A stretch of DNA of 64,000 nt from Xestospongia muta (taxonomy: Eukaryota > Porifera > Demospongiae > Haplosclerida > Petrosiidae). The translations under genes were made by a program, and so were the position numbers. The DNA is taken from the NCBI GenBank assembly GCA_963693285.1, contig OY848925.1, positions 5,868,932 through 5,932,931 on the forward strand. The letters are read 5' to 3'. The notes under the pieces are model-generated. The model was not told the origin of the DNA, did no database searches, and was given only the letters and a program-made list of their open reading frames with translations. The stretch's first letter is position 1. Every line of letters starts with the position of its first letter. Positions 25,647-40,900 of the stretch are shown piece by piece.

Positions 25647-26114
25647 TGTCGATCACAAGAAGGGTGGGGCTTGTAAATATTGAATTGCCCCACCTATTTT
25701 GACAGCTATGAATAATATACAATTATGATATATTTTATATGCTAACCAAAAAAACCTAGAGTTGAAAGTGAAAAACTGTACTTAATGACACGTACATACA
25801 TAAAAATAGCTAATAATAAAACAATGAATAATCATAATATTGAATTAATATAATAACTCAAACTAGTTAAAAGTGAAAGTGTCTCCTTTGTTCCTTTGTT
25901 TTTGTGATTATAGTCTCTTTTTTGTTTGTTCTCTGTTGTAGACATATCTATTGTCTGTTATACAAGTAGTTCTCAAATCTTAATAGAAGAATTGGTTACA
26001 GAATGGAATTAGCGATTTTGGTCTGGTAGGACAAAAATTTACAAGTAGACAAAAACAGTTGAATTATCTTATCGTAGGACAAAAATTGGGAGGGGGGGGG
26101 AGACAATTTTTTTC
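25647..26114. other. Upstream region of the death-fold/LRR gene, copy A
   Basis: The 5' flank, with no coding signal. It includes a G run (about 26092-26100) that is shorter in unit 2. Confidence 0.4.
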
Positions 26115-27060
26115 ATGACACCACACCTCTATGTCATGTCCTCATAGTTCTCCAGTTGTTATTGCTATCATGTCATAAAAATTGTAGACAAGCAACATAT
26201 CAATTTCTTCTAGTAAAGATACAAAATGGGTGGCCTCATCAGCCATAGGAAGCTGAAAGGGGGAGCTGGAGGGGCTAGAGTCCCCTCAATATTTAGAAAG
26301 AGGGGGCTCAGTCCCCCCAAATTTTTATTGCTTGCTACTTACCCCACAAAAAGAATCTAAGTTAATCGTATTGGTGTTGATGAAACTGTCAAAAGTTTTG
26401 ACATATTTGCAGGCCACAATGATGGAAAAATGGCTTAACAATTGTCTGGTCCTTCATGTACACAAATGCATAACTAATGAGTGTGATCTTGTTGAAATAG
26501 CTAAGGAATTTGTTATGGTAAATGATGAGTAAAGGAAATACTTTGGTATATTTTAAATTAATGTTGGTAATACTGATTGTGATTATATCAAACATACTTT
26601 CTGCATTATGGGTACATTTGTGTCTGCATATTCATCACATAGTTATGGTGTGAGCCCCCCCCCCAAAATATAAGTGCCTCATCCGCCTATGTCAGCTGAC
26701 CATTTAATGAAACATTGATGAAAGTATGCTAACTGTTGATCAAATGTAGTACATTGTGACCAATGTGAGAAAGAAGATGAGGTAGTTGGTGAAACATTCA
26801 GTCTAGAAATCTGAACAAACAGTTTGTCTGGGACAACAATTGGTATTAGTGACTGTAAAAATATTCTTCGATGATCAGTGTTCCATTCTTTAAATCAGGT
26901 ATAAAATGTCCTTAATTCTTGAACATTTGAAACTGCTGCAGTAATAGCTTCACCAGCATTTATTATATCAACAACATGACCATCTAGTTTATTTGTTAGA
27001 TAATAATTGTATTTAATTGATATAATATTTCTTTGCAGTTCTTCATGAAATTATTCTCCT
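26115..27060 (-). pseudogene. C14orf119 homologue, inactivated and split by a transposon
   Basis: On the minus strand the pieces FKEWNTDHRRIFLQSLIPIV, CTTFDQQLAYFHQCFIKWS, ADEANHFVSLLEEID and FYDMIAITTGEL follow one another. They match the uncharacterised human protein C14orf119 in order (WFANWSGPQRERFLEDLV, WFRGWAEQERNEFVRQLE, FYQAVAATAGKD). The tryptophan expected just before FKEW is a TGA stop, and the same TGA is present in unit 2, so the gene was already dead before the segment was duplicated. In unit 1 the frame is further split by a 448-bp insertion (26244-26691). Confidence 0.72.
26244..26691. mobile_element. hAT-like non-autonomous element, unit 1 only
   Basis: It is absent from unit 2, where the sequence runs straight through (near 46035-46045). 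It begins CATAGG and ends CCTATG, and is flanked by a 5-bp repeat TCAGC (26239-26243 and 26692-26696). Inside on the plus strand a frame reads VHKCITNECDLVEIAKEFV, the C-terminal signature of hAT/ZMYM-type transposases. The ends carry C-rich and G-rich runs. It inserted into the C14orf119 pseudogene after the segmental duplication. Confidence 0.85.
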
Positions 27061-27072
27061 TTGACTTTAATA

Positions 27073-27223
27073 ATGTGTAACAAGAACAATACTAAGGAAG
27101 TGGAACTTCCTCCTCCTGTTGCTGATGAGGGTATAATGACAGATGAAGCATTAGTAGAAAAAACAATTTGCTGAACTTGAATATATACAAGGTTATCTTC
27201 TAGACCCAGAAGGAAGGGTTTAG
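27073..27223 (+). pseudogene. Frameshifted copy of a 49-codon frame (intact at 46421)
   Basis: Same sequence as 46421-46570 but with one extra A in the run after GTAGAA, which breaks the frame before the LLDPEGRV end. The function of the original is unknown. Confidence 0.55.
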
Positions 27224-27390
27224 AAGAGAAAATTTAGTCTTTCCATAAGAAAACTTTTCCTCCACATTGTCTAAAGTGTTGTCAGTCTGGATTCTAAAAT
27301 CAGTTGAGGTGGTTTTACATAAGACTTGCTTTCAATGGAGAGATAACTACATGTATATATAAAATGTATGTGAATATAAAGATCAACATA

Positions 27391-27700
27391 TCTCCAGAAC
27401 ATTTGTCAATCTTGTACAAGTTATTGATATAACATGTCTTGCTCCATTAAGAGGTCTTGTCTGTGATGCTGTTCATTTCTTTGTGTGTACTTGTTATAAT
27501 GATGAAGAAACTAGTCTTGCATCAACAGAATATCAGGTACATTTCATTGATTGCACATACAATAGTTTAGTGTAGTACATAATGACTTAATACCATATTA
27601 TATAGGAAAAGGTTAGTGAATTGATTGCTAGTGGTGATTATGAAAGGGACGACTTTACTGTTGTCATTCAGCCATATAGTGTACAAGTTCCTTATAAGTT
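27391..27700 (+). pseudogene. PLB1-like fragment (exons 11-12), unit 1
   Basis: About 310 bp nearly identical to exons 11 and 12 and intron 11 of PLB1-like copy 2 (6349-6663). It starts part-way into exon 11 with a small deletion that shifts the frame, and it loses part of exon 12 after the ...VIQP codons. It is followed directly by an ALKBH2 fragment, in the same order as in the parental region. No other exons are present. Confidence 0.9.
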
Positions 27701-27755
27701 ATTGTCAAGATTCCTCATTTACTGTAATTGTTGATATGTTTTTGTTATAGAACTA

Positions 27756-28060
27756 CAATTCTTGGTCTGTGAGCCTTTTTCTTCACAGGAAAAGAATGAT
27801 ACCATTATTTGTTAGTTGATGAAAAAATTAACTAGCACTTGATGATGGCAGAAACTCCAGATAATACTAGTGTTACCAGTCCAACCAGGTTTGGAAACCT
27901 GTTTGGGAAGACTTGGTATTTTCTTATGGTTAAGACAAAAAATTCGTAGAGAATTTGCTAATCTTTTGGAGGTCTTATTTGAGCTTCAGTTTCTCGAGCT
28001 CTCTTTATGCAGTATTTTTATTACCTCATTAGCCACTTTAATAACTAGTAGTTAATAACT
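27756..28060 (-). pseudogene. ALKBH2: ALKBH2 fragment, unit 1
   Basis: It matches the 3' end and the first quarter of the intact gene at 10357-11160, with the middle (including the HxD iron site) deleted. The start codon region has also lost about 9 bases. It lies between the PLB1-like fragment and UGP2 copy A. Confidence 0.88.
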
Positions 28061-28190
28061 TTATTAATTTAGGAAATCAATGAATGAAAAGAAAATGGCA
28101 AAATCAATGAATCAAAAGAAAAATGATTAAACAAAATGATTTACTTATAAAAAGATACAAAAGGTCACTACAATCAGTGGCTTTAAAATG

Positions 28191-32754
<4,564 letters not shown>

Positions 32755-32930
32755 ATTGAAGGAGAAATAATTATAATAATATTCAGCGGATTTTAAATTC
32801 TCTTGCGAATTTAAGGACGCGTAGTCTCAGTCCCTGACGCCCACTCGCTAACGCCCTTCTCCGCGGTAGAAAGTGGGCGTAGGCACGTCACTCCTTTAAA
32901 ATGGCAGACGGTTGTGAATTCAAGATGCGG
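32755..32930. promoter_or_regulatory. UGP2 copy A promoter with a remnant of the Nova-like first exon
   Basis: At 32901 a plus-strand ATGGCAGACGGT matches the start of the Nova-like coding exon at 51220 (ATGGCGGACGGT), and homology then fades within about 25 bases. So the duplicated segment took the shared UGP2/Nova promoter but only the first codons of the KH gene. Confidence 0.7.
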
Positions 32931-33715
32931 CGAATGTTTCCACAGGAATGGATATTATATATTCATGACAACTTTGATCAATCAATGGGCTGAGTAAAAA
33001 TAACTCGCCCATACAAACTGCAAAACTCAACTATTATAATCATTGTCAATTATTGTAATTATTCCTCTATTTTCAATAACTTTATTATCTCGATCAAATC
33101 CATCCAACAGTTGGTGGAATATCTATGTTCATACATGTCCTACAAAATAGAAGGTAAACTATTGACATATTATGTGTTAATTCATGGTCTATATGTTGAT
33201 ATCTATTGTAGTATATATACATATAATATACTTACCAGTGAAACCATCTACAGAGTCGTCACATTTTATCATGTTTCTGTGTGTTGAAGATAGTTGGCAA
33301 TGATAACACACCCATTCAAGACATTTAGTACTTACTGTAGTTTGTGTTAAAGATCATAACTCAGTGTAATGCCAACTTACCTAGTTGTTATAATGGAATC
33401 CCATGCTTCTTTGTCATGTAATACTGTATGTTAGTTATATTGAAGTCAATTATTTCATCTGGTAGGTTGTTTTAATTCTGCCAGTGTCTCCTCATTCAGT
33501 GGTACATTAATAGTCATCTGTAATTGCAATGCCCATTTCAATGAATTTCTGATATGATAAAAGCATTCCTGTCCTCAATCCTATGTCATCAATAGTTTCC
33601 TGATATCTTTAACTTCTACAATTCATAGTTCTTTTTTATTAGTTATTGTTGTTCTCTATTTAGTTGCAGTTCATCTGGGACCATTTCTAATCTTAGCTGG
33701 CTCTTCAGTTGCTCT
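32931..33715. other. Junction region between duplication units, no gene seen
   Basis: AT-rich sequence without a convincing frame or repeat. It does not match the ends of either unit by eye. Confidence 0.4.
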
Positions 33716-33857
33716 TCAATCTGGTACTAACAAACAAGAGCAAGTGAAACCTCCTCCTGTAGCTAGTAACAACAGATGAAGCATTTGTAGAGGAACAAAT
33801 CAGCAAAACTTGAACAATTACTAGAGTATCCTCTAGACCCAGAAGGAAGGGTTTGCA
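33716..33857 (+). pseudogene. Third, diverged copy of the 49-codon frame
   Basis: It shares the PPPVA and DEAFVEEQ-like parts and the LDPEGRV end with 46421-46570, but with frameshifts and many substitutions. It shows the junction region holds an older copy of the same cassette. Confidence 0.5.
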
Positions 33858-34093
33858 TCAGAAAAGAAAATGTCATTAGGTTCAAACATCCATGACATTA
33901 AGAAAGTCAAAGAAATGGATCATCATGGTAGTACATTATTGGCTTCAAAGATTAAAGGAGCACCTGTAATGAAGTTACAGTGAAATTCAATGATATTAAA
34001 GATCACAAGGATTTAGAATTTAACTTATGTATATGAGATTGTTTCTTTCTTTGTGGTGCCTATAAAATTAATTAATGATAAAAATGAATATAG

Positions 34094-34166
34094 TAGTGTT
34101 GTTCTAGTTTGCTTACAGTAATGTTGTTCTAGTTTGCTTACAGTAGTGTTGTTCTAGTTTGCTTAA
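34094..34166. repeat. Three tandem 25-bp repeats
   Basis: Unit TAGTGTTGTTCTAGTTTGCT plus TACAG, three copies in a row with one mismatch in the second and a changed end in the third. No coding frame. Confidence 0.9.
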
Positions 34167-34239
34167 AGGGGACTAGTTTTATTCTTGGCTCTTAAAAATA
34201 TAGCTTTAATTTTAGCTATCTAAGTGATGCACAAGTATC

Positions 34240-34395
34240 GTTGCTATTTTCCTATAGTTAGGACAAATACTCCTAGAGAACTTGCTAATCTTTTGGAAGG
34301 TCTTATTTGAGCTTCAGTTTCTCGAGCTCTCTTTATGCAATATTTTTATTACCTCGTTAGCCACTTTAATAACTAGTAGTTAATAACTTTATTAA
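34240..34395 (-). pseudogene. ALKBH2: ALKBH2 5' fragment, junction region
   Basis: About 150 bp matching only the start of ALKBH2 (residues about 10-45 region) and its upstream flank, with the start codon deleted as in the other fragments. Confidence 0.82.
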
Positions 34396-34519
34396 TTGAG
34401 GAAATCAATGAATGAAAAGAAAATGACAAAATCAATGAATCAAAAGAAAAATGATTAAACAAAATGATTCACTTATAAAAAAGATACAAAAGGTCACTAC
34501 AATCAGTGGCTTTAAAATG

Positions 34520-35187
34520 TCAATGATCAAGAATACGAAGATTCCCAGATACTATCTTGTTCTCTAAACAAGCACCAGCTGGAATATCAATACGGTCACC
34601 ATGATTAGCAATAATAATAACAGTACCCTAGATAAAAGATCAAATAGTAATTTAATAAATTTATATAGTCTCTTAATATTGGAGATTTAATTAGCACAGC
34701 ACATCCCCACTATACAATCACTTATAGTGTTAATTACCTTAATAAAAAGACTATACTCACCTTTAAAACAACATCTTTACCAAAAATGTGACATCACCAG
34801 ACACCATCAAGTGATCAAGTTCTAACAAGTCAGGAATATTGTCAAACCGATCCAAAAAATGGCGTACCTAACAAGTAATTTAATTAAGTGAGAGGTTTGA
34901 AAAATGATAGAGATTGAAATTAAATAAGTTATAAAATTAGTACTTACTTTTTGAAAGTGTTGGTCTCCTAACTTGATAACTGGTGATGACAGAATACTTC
35001 TAGCTGAGGTTTAGACAAGATTACCACCCTCAGAGAGGGTAAAAGGTTAGACATAATAGACAAAGAGGCCCCAATCCTTGCCTATGTAGATGGTTAACTA
35101 ACTGCTACCTTTTTATTAACAATAATGTCTATTGCCATTTTTTTAGCAAGTAGTCTATTCATGGCAGAGATTTTGGTCCATAAATTT
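34520..35187 (-). pseudogene. UGP2: UGP2 3' fragment (exons 12, 11, part of 10, part of 8)
   Basis: Exon 12 is complete. Exon 11 has extra bases near ACCAAAAATGTG. Exon 10 is cut after the VQN region, exon 9 is missing, and exon 8 has lost bases in its Lys-rich part. The sequence then changes inside exon 8 to CCDC22 intron sequence at about 35183, which is the left edge of duplication unit 2. Confidence 0.88.
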
Positions 35188-35994
35188 AAAACCTGTTTAT
35201 CAAACTGGTTTTTGTTTTGGAAGTGATATAGTCGAGTTCTGATCAACTTGTTAAACTGGCCGTTAAGTGGATGAGGCATGGACACCTTTGATACAAGATA
35301 TTTGAGAATTATAGTCAAAATTTGATATCATAAAGGTCAGAAAATTGTGTTGTGTAGGGGTTAATGATTTCTCTGTAGTTGGAGACACGGGAGCTTCTGG
35401 AGGAAATAGTAAACTTTCTAGAGTGTCTTTCCAATAAAATGAGCTCACTTCTACAGAAATTAATTATAATTTTTTCCAAAAAGGTTCTGGTTCTGCATTA
35501 CGTCAGAAAGCAGTCCCATCCCATTTTATAGTGGCTCCTCCTGGGATGGTCCCTCTTGTTTATGACAAACCATGTCAGCTGACGTATTCTCTGACCAAAA
35601 AGACCACACAACAATTAATGTATTTTGTAGTTCATGGCAAGCTAAAGTGGTATGTTGTACTCCCTGTTCATCCATTTTATAATATTATGTATCCATTTAT
35701 TCCTCTCTATTAATCTATTTCAGGGAATTATGCATCCATTATAACAAACAAAATATTTAGTTGAGCCAACTGTTTCAAAACCAGCTGTTCCAATATTATC
35801 ATAATAACAATTGTTTTAATTCATTTAAATAGAATTACTTTAGTTTAAATTAGGTGTTAATTTAATTTTTACTTTCGTTAGTTCACTAACAAAATATTTT
35901 GACAAAACTTTCTGATTCTTTTCCTAAAAAGATCTGAAGAGCTTCTCCTATAAACAATATCTAGATATGACATTTAATCTCTCTCTCACTACCT

Positions 35995-36675
35995 CCACAT
36001 TTTCTTCCTCTTCTTTGGCTGCCGTAGAAGGAACAGATTCTTTCTTAACAGTCGTCTTTAAGTAGTCCATGTATTATCCACTAGATAGCTGTTTATATAG
36101 GACACCATGACATGTGTACAGGAGACTATATATAAGGAGAATATGATATGTATTACTGAGTAATATCTCTTTATGTATCCATATATACATCTATTTGTCC
36201 ATTCATTTGATACATTAATACCAACTAACTAATATAATCTATTAACAATATATAAATTACCTTATATCTTAATATATGTTTAATAGTAGTATCTAATGAT
36301 GGTAGGAGAAAATGATATTATAAAATGAGAGAGAAAAGAGTTAAAATAAATCAATGGATAGATGGATGGACAATGGATGAATGGATAAATTGTATAGAAG
36401 GAGAGATGAACTGATGGATAAATGGATGATTAATGGATAAACAGATGGCAATGATGGACAAACAGATAAAAAGATGTTACCTCTTCAATTTTATGTTCAA
36501 TATATGATAATAGTAAATGATGGTCTTTAATAGACTACATTTAAAAATAAAACATATTATTTTATATGTAGAGTTGATAGTACATGTACCTGTTTTCAAC
36601 ATCAACTAATCTCTGACAATATGGACCTAGTACTTCATTTAATCCAATAGCCAGTGCTCATATATAAAGACCTAC
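35995..36675 (-). pseudogene. TUBGCP4: TUBGCP4 5' remnant, unit 2
   Basis: Same three N-terminal pieces as at 15590-16290. Here the first piece reads on through GPYCQRLVDVEN, without the stop seen in unit 1. The exon with CHGILYKQLSSW-like sequence meets TAA in its frame after KDDC, whereas a shifted frame continues as VKKESVPSTAAKEEEENVEV, so a frameshift or a missed splice site lies there. The rest of the gene is absent. Confidence 0.7.
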
Positions 36676-37983
36676 ATTTATTATATATGGATATTAAAGT
36701 ATGTCTGTTTTATGTTCAAGAGAGAGACTATTTACCTGTTCAAGATCATTAGCTACTTGACATCACTTGAAAAGCTACATAATGTAGACATATATCAAAG
36801 TGATATTAGAAGGACAAACTTACATTTAGTTAAGAGAAAACATATTATAGACTTTGATTGATGTTGTAACTAGGTCATGTTGTAGACAATATGATGAAAC
36901 TTACATTCATCTGAACAACTCACTAGAGCTCAAGCTGACTGGATCTCTGAGGGAGAAAAGACATAATTGTTATGTTCAGTAAGTATCAAGTTCACAGGTC
37001 ATAGGGCATCAAGTAGTATTCTCAACTAACTGGAGGATGAAAATATTCCACTGTTAATGATAGCTACCTGTAACTAATAGTTTTCATTATTACCTGACTA
37101 GAACAGACATCATATGAACTTTTGACATAATATTCCTTTGTCTCCTTCTCTTCCTTCAGTCTGTAGTCTGTTTAATAATAAAAGACAAGACACTCTTACC
37201 GCCATGTTTACTCGCGGGTTTGCATTTTTCCATAGTTACACACCACACCCATTAAGTAGCAGCTGTCAAAGCCAGCAGCTGTCGGTGAGAAAAAGTTTGC
37301 TGCTTAAGTCTTCACTGCTTTAAGCCTTCTTTACTAGAAACTACTAATGATAGAAGATAACTAACTAGCAAAACTGCTAGCTACTAGATACAGTCTACTA
37401 CTGTTAATAGAAACTAAGTTTGTTTAGTAGTAAGTTAATAGTTGTAATGTTATCAAGAAATCTTCTGATGTTGTATGGATCAGTACTTTCATGGAATTGT
37501 TAAAAGTGAGTGTATTATTAAATAGAACATGTTATTAAATATAATAATTTGTTAAGTGAACTGTGTGTGTAGGAAATAAGTTTTTAGGTTATTTTGACAA
37601 ATTAATTGGCTTTAATTAATGGAATTTTTATTAGCAGTAGTAATTAGTGGTATTAGACGTAGCGATAATATTTAATTTTATATAGCTACTAACTAGAGGC
37701 CTATTAATGTACAATTTAGTCTAGTTTGTTTGTTATAATTGTATTTGTAAATATTAGAAATAACAATATTGAAGCTTTTATTATTAATTAATGTAGGCGT
37801 GGTCAATTGTCAAGTAGAGAAGTTGAGTTTTTCTAGAGAAGAAGTGAATTATAAAAATTGTTAACATTGTTAGAAGACAAAGAACTGGAAACTAAAGTAT
37901 TTAACTAATAATTGACTTATTTGAATTTGAAATAATTTATTTTTAGTAAAAAAATACAACAATAGTACAAAAATAACTAATAA
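36676..37983. other. Non-coding stretch in unit 2
   Basis: The counterpart of 16291-17570. It includes the CTTACCGCCATGTTT block (about 37195-37209). I see no other gene. Confidence 0.4.
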
Positions 37984-40900
37984 TTAACGATCAAGGAGTA
38001 CATTATTATTAACAACCAAATACTTCAAACTATTATTATTAACAACAACATTTTGTAATTGTTGTATACCAAATTTAGTAATATTAGGACAGGGAGAGAG
38101 ATATAGATATTGTAGTGTGTTAGTGTTTGTAATTAGAGTAGATAGATGTGGTATGTCTTTATCAGTAATGTTATTGTCATTATACAAGTCTAATGTCTTG
38201 ATTATTTTATTACCAACTACAGCAGTTGTTAATAAGTGGTAAGTATCTGGTACGAGAGGTGAGGAGTAAAGATATAGGTACTTCATTGTTTGGTTATAAG
38301 GTAGTACTTGAGATAGTTTACTGACACAGTTACTATCAAAATGAGTGTTATATATATCAAGTCCCCTCACTTGACATCCATTAATATCAGTTAATATTGT
38401 AAGTAAACTTTGAGGAGATAATGACTTGAGTGCAATCCTCCATGTTGTGTGTTGTCGTCTCTTTAATTGACGTATCACTTCTTTACATTCTGCCACAGTA
38501 GATGAAATAAGTGTAACACTATCACTGTACCACTTAACACTTCCAGTATCTCCTATAATAAAACATAGTTACTATATAATATTTTACACACACAACAATA
38601 GCTATACACACACTCTAACATGCTCAACTACGATTATCAAGGCCTAACGAAGAAGACGACGCCATTACTGATGTTAGGTTACTATAGCAATGATGTACGG
38701 AGATGAACGGATTCTACAAAACGGTCTTAAATTTACTGAGTGTTATACTAATAATTTACTGTATTAGATGATGTGAGCTAAGGATGGGAACGTCAATATC
38801 TACTGAGATAGTCACACAAGGTATTGAACTGTCAGTGAGGATGACTCGATCGTATCACTAGTCAAAATGATTCACAATTAAGAAGCAACACTCAAGCATA
38901 AATCATCATGATGTCTGGTAATAGAGTTTTGTTTGACTTGTCTTTTGTGTGTTGACATTTCTCTTTTACTTTACAAATGTCATGATGTAATAAAACATTA
39001 TATTTAGTATTGTGATGTGATATCATAATGTAAGTTATGTCATTTATAATGTACTTCAATATTTTGAAACAATAATTATTATTTGAAACTATCCTATCAA
39101 CATTGAAGCTGGAACATGTGTGTAATAATAGTGACATAATTTCTCTATGTCAGCTAATGAACACCAGTTAACTCACAGATGTCATTACAGTATTTTCATA
39201 TCACCTCAAGTTTACTATTCTTCTAGTAATTAGTCTTCTCTCCAATTTTTTTTGTTTTTCTTATATTTTCATAATACATGATAGTACATGTATACATATA
39301 GCTGAAAATATTGATGAGGGATTAATTTGACCATGTTGGTGATTTTTGAAATTCTACAACTTTTTAATACCACACTAATTTAACATAATACATTGTAAGT
39401 TTTAAATTTTATTCTCTCCAATATTTCCACTATATTCAGTACAGTACATGTACTATACATTCATGTCAGTACATGATAATAATATTATTAACTATAAACC
39501 ATGTACTGGTACTTTCTTTATATCATTGAATTTATGCTTAGCTTGTATCTTCTGGAACTATATAACACAACATAGTCTTCAAATTGTACACTCAATTCCT
39601 CTATCCTGTGGACATCTTTATAATGTCAGTGGTAGTCCTATGTACTGATGTCAAGAGTAACTATTCCTGTATTATTTGATAATGTGTTTGTTGTTGACTT
39701 CTTGATCTCTAGTGATCATGTGACTTATTGCTATTTTACTTGTTGTGTCAATTAATGGTAGGTCATATACAATTATACTAGTATATTATAAAAATATAGT
39801 ACTAAATAGTTGAGGTATAGGAATCTCCTTCATTTGTATTTTATGAATTGACTTTTAATAATTATATCAACTCAATCATACAATGTATAGTATTGAATTT
39901 AAAGTCCTAGTTACCACATTATACTCAAGCTTTGAAAGTATTTTGAAGTAAACAATAACTTGACTACATTAATTGGTACATGTGTAGGTATTATTATGAC
40001 AGAGATCATAGAGATCCACTATAGATTACTGAGAAATATTTTATAGTTAAATTTTGACATTTTTTATTATTACTGAGACATCAATGATGAATTCATTACT
40101 CGTTCATACTCAACATTGACTGACAACAGGTGTGGTGATGAAAGCAACTAATGAAATAGACTTGTGTCTTCATGTAATAAAGGTATGTGAAATTGCATGT
40201 TATAGAAGTGTGCTACAAGCCAGTACATACTGTACCATATATACATTATCGTTTAATCAAATGTTTTAATATTACTAAATTTATAATAACAGCTTACTTG
40301 GTAGTTCTTCATCATCTGATGATTCCTGTTGGTCACTATGGGTATCTTTCTCCTCGTCTGTACCTTTTGATGTTAACTGAGTGATAATTTTATCTTTCTC
40401 TGTCAATTGAAGAGTTAGTGAACTAATCATCTCCTGTAATTTTGTAATCTCTTGTTGTCTGTCAGTAGCTACACAGTACACAATATAAGATATTGTATAT
40501 TGTCAATAGTTATATAATACCTTCTCTTTCTTGGACAGTAGATGTGAGGTCCTCTAGTGTTTTTACCAGCTCATATGCTTCTGTATCTGAAATATGAAAT
40601 GATAAAAAATGTGCAGGTGTAGATAAAGTTATATAAAGAACATATGTACCTTCTTGTTTGCTATCAAGTGGATCCTCAAGTTTTTGACTTAAAAGTGGAT
40701 GACTAGTTTTAAGGAGATCTCTTACTTCTAATATCCGAGACCTCAGATCTACAATAGATAAAGTAAAGAGTTATACATGTTGTTAATATACCTTTTATGT
40801 TCTCTGTTAAATGAACATTTCTTTCCTCCTTCTCTCTTAATTGTAAAATAAGAGACGTTATTATCTCTTGTAATGATTGCAGCTCCTTTTGTAATTCTGT

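Noticed and set aside
34094..34166. CRISPR-like short array
   Set aside because: Only three contiguous repeats with no spacers, in an animal genome. It is a minisatellite.
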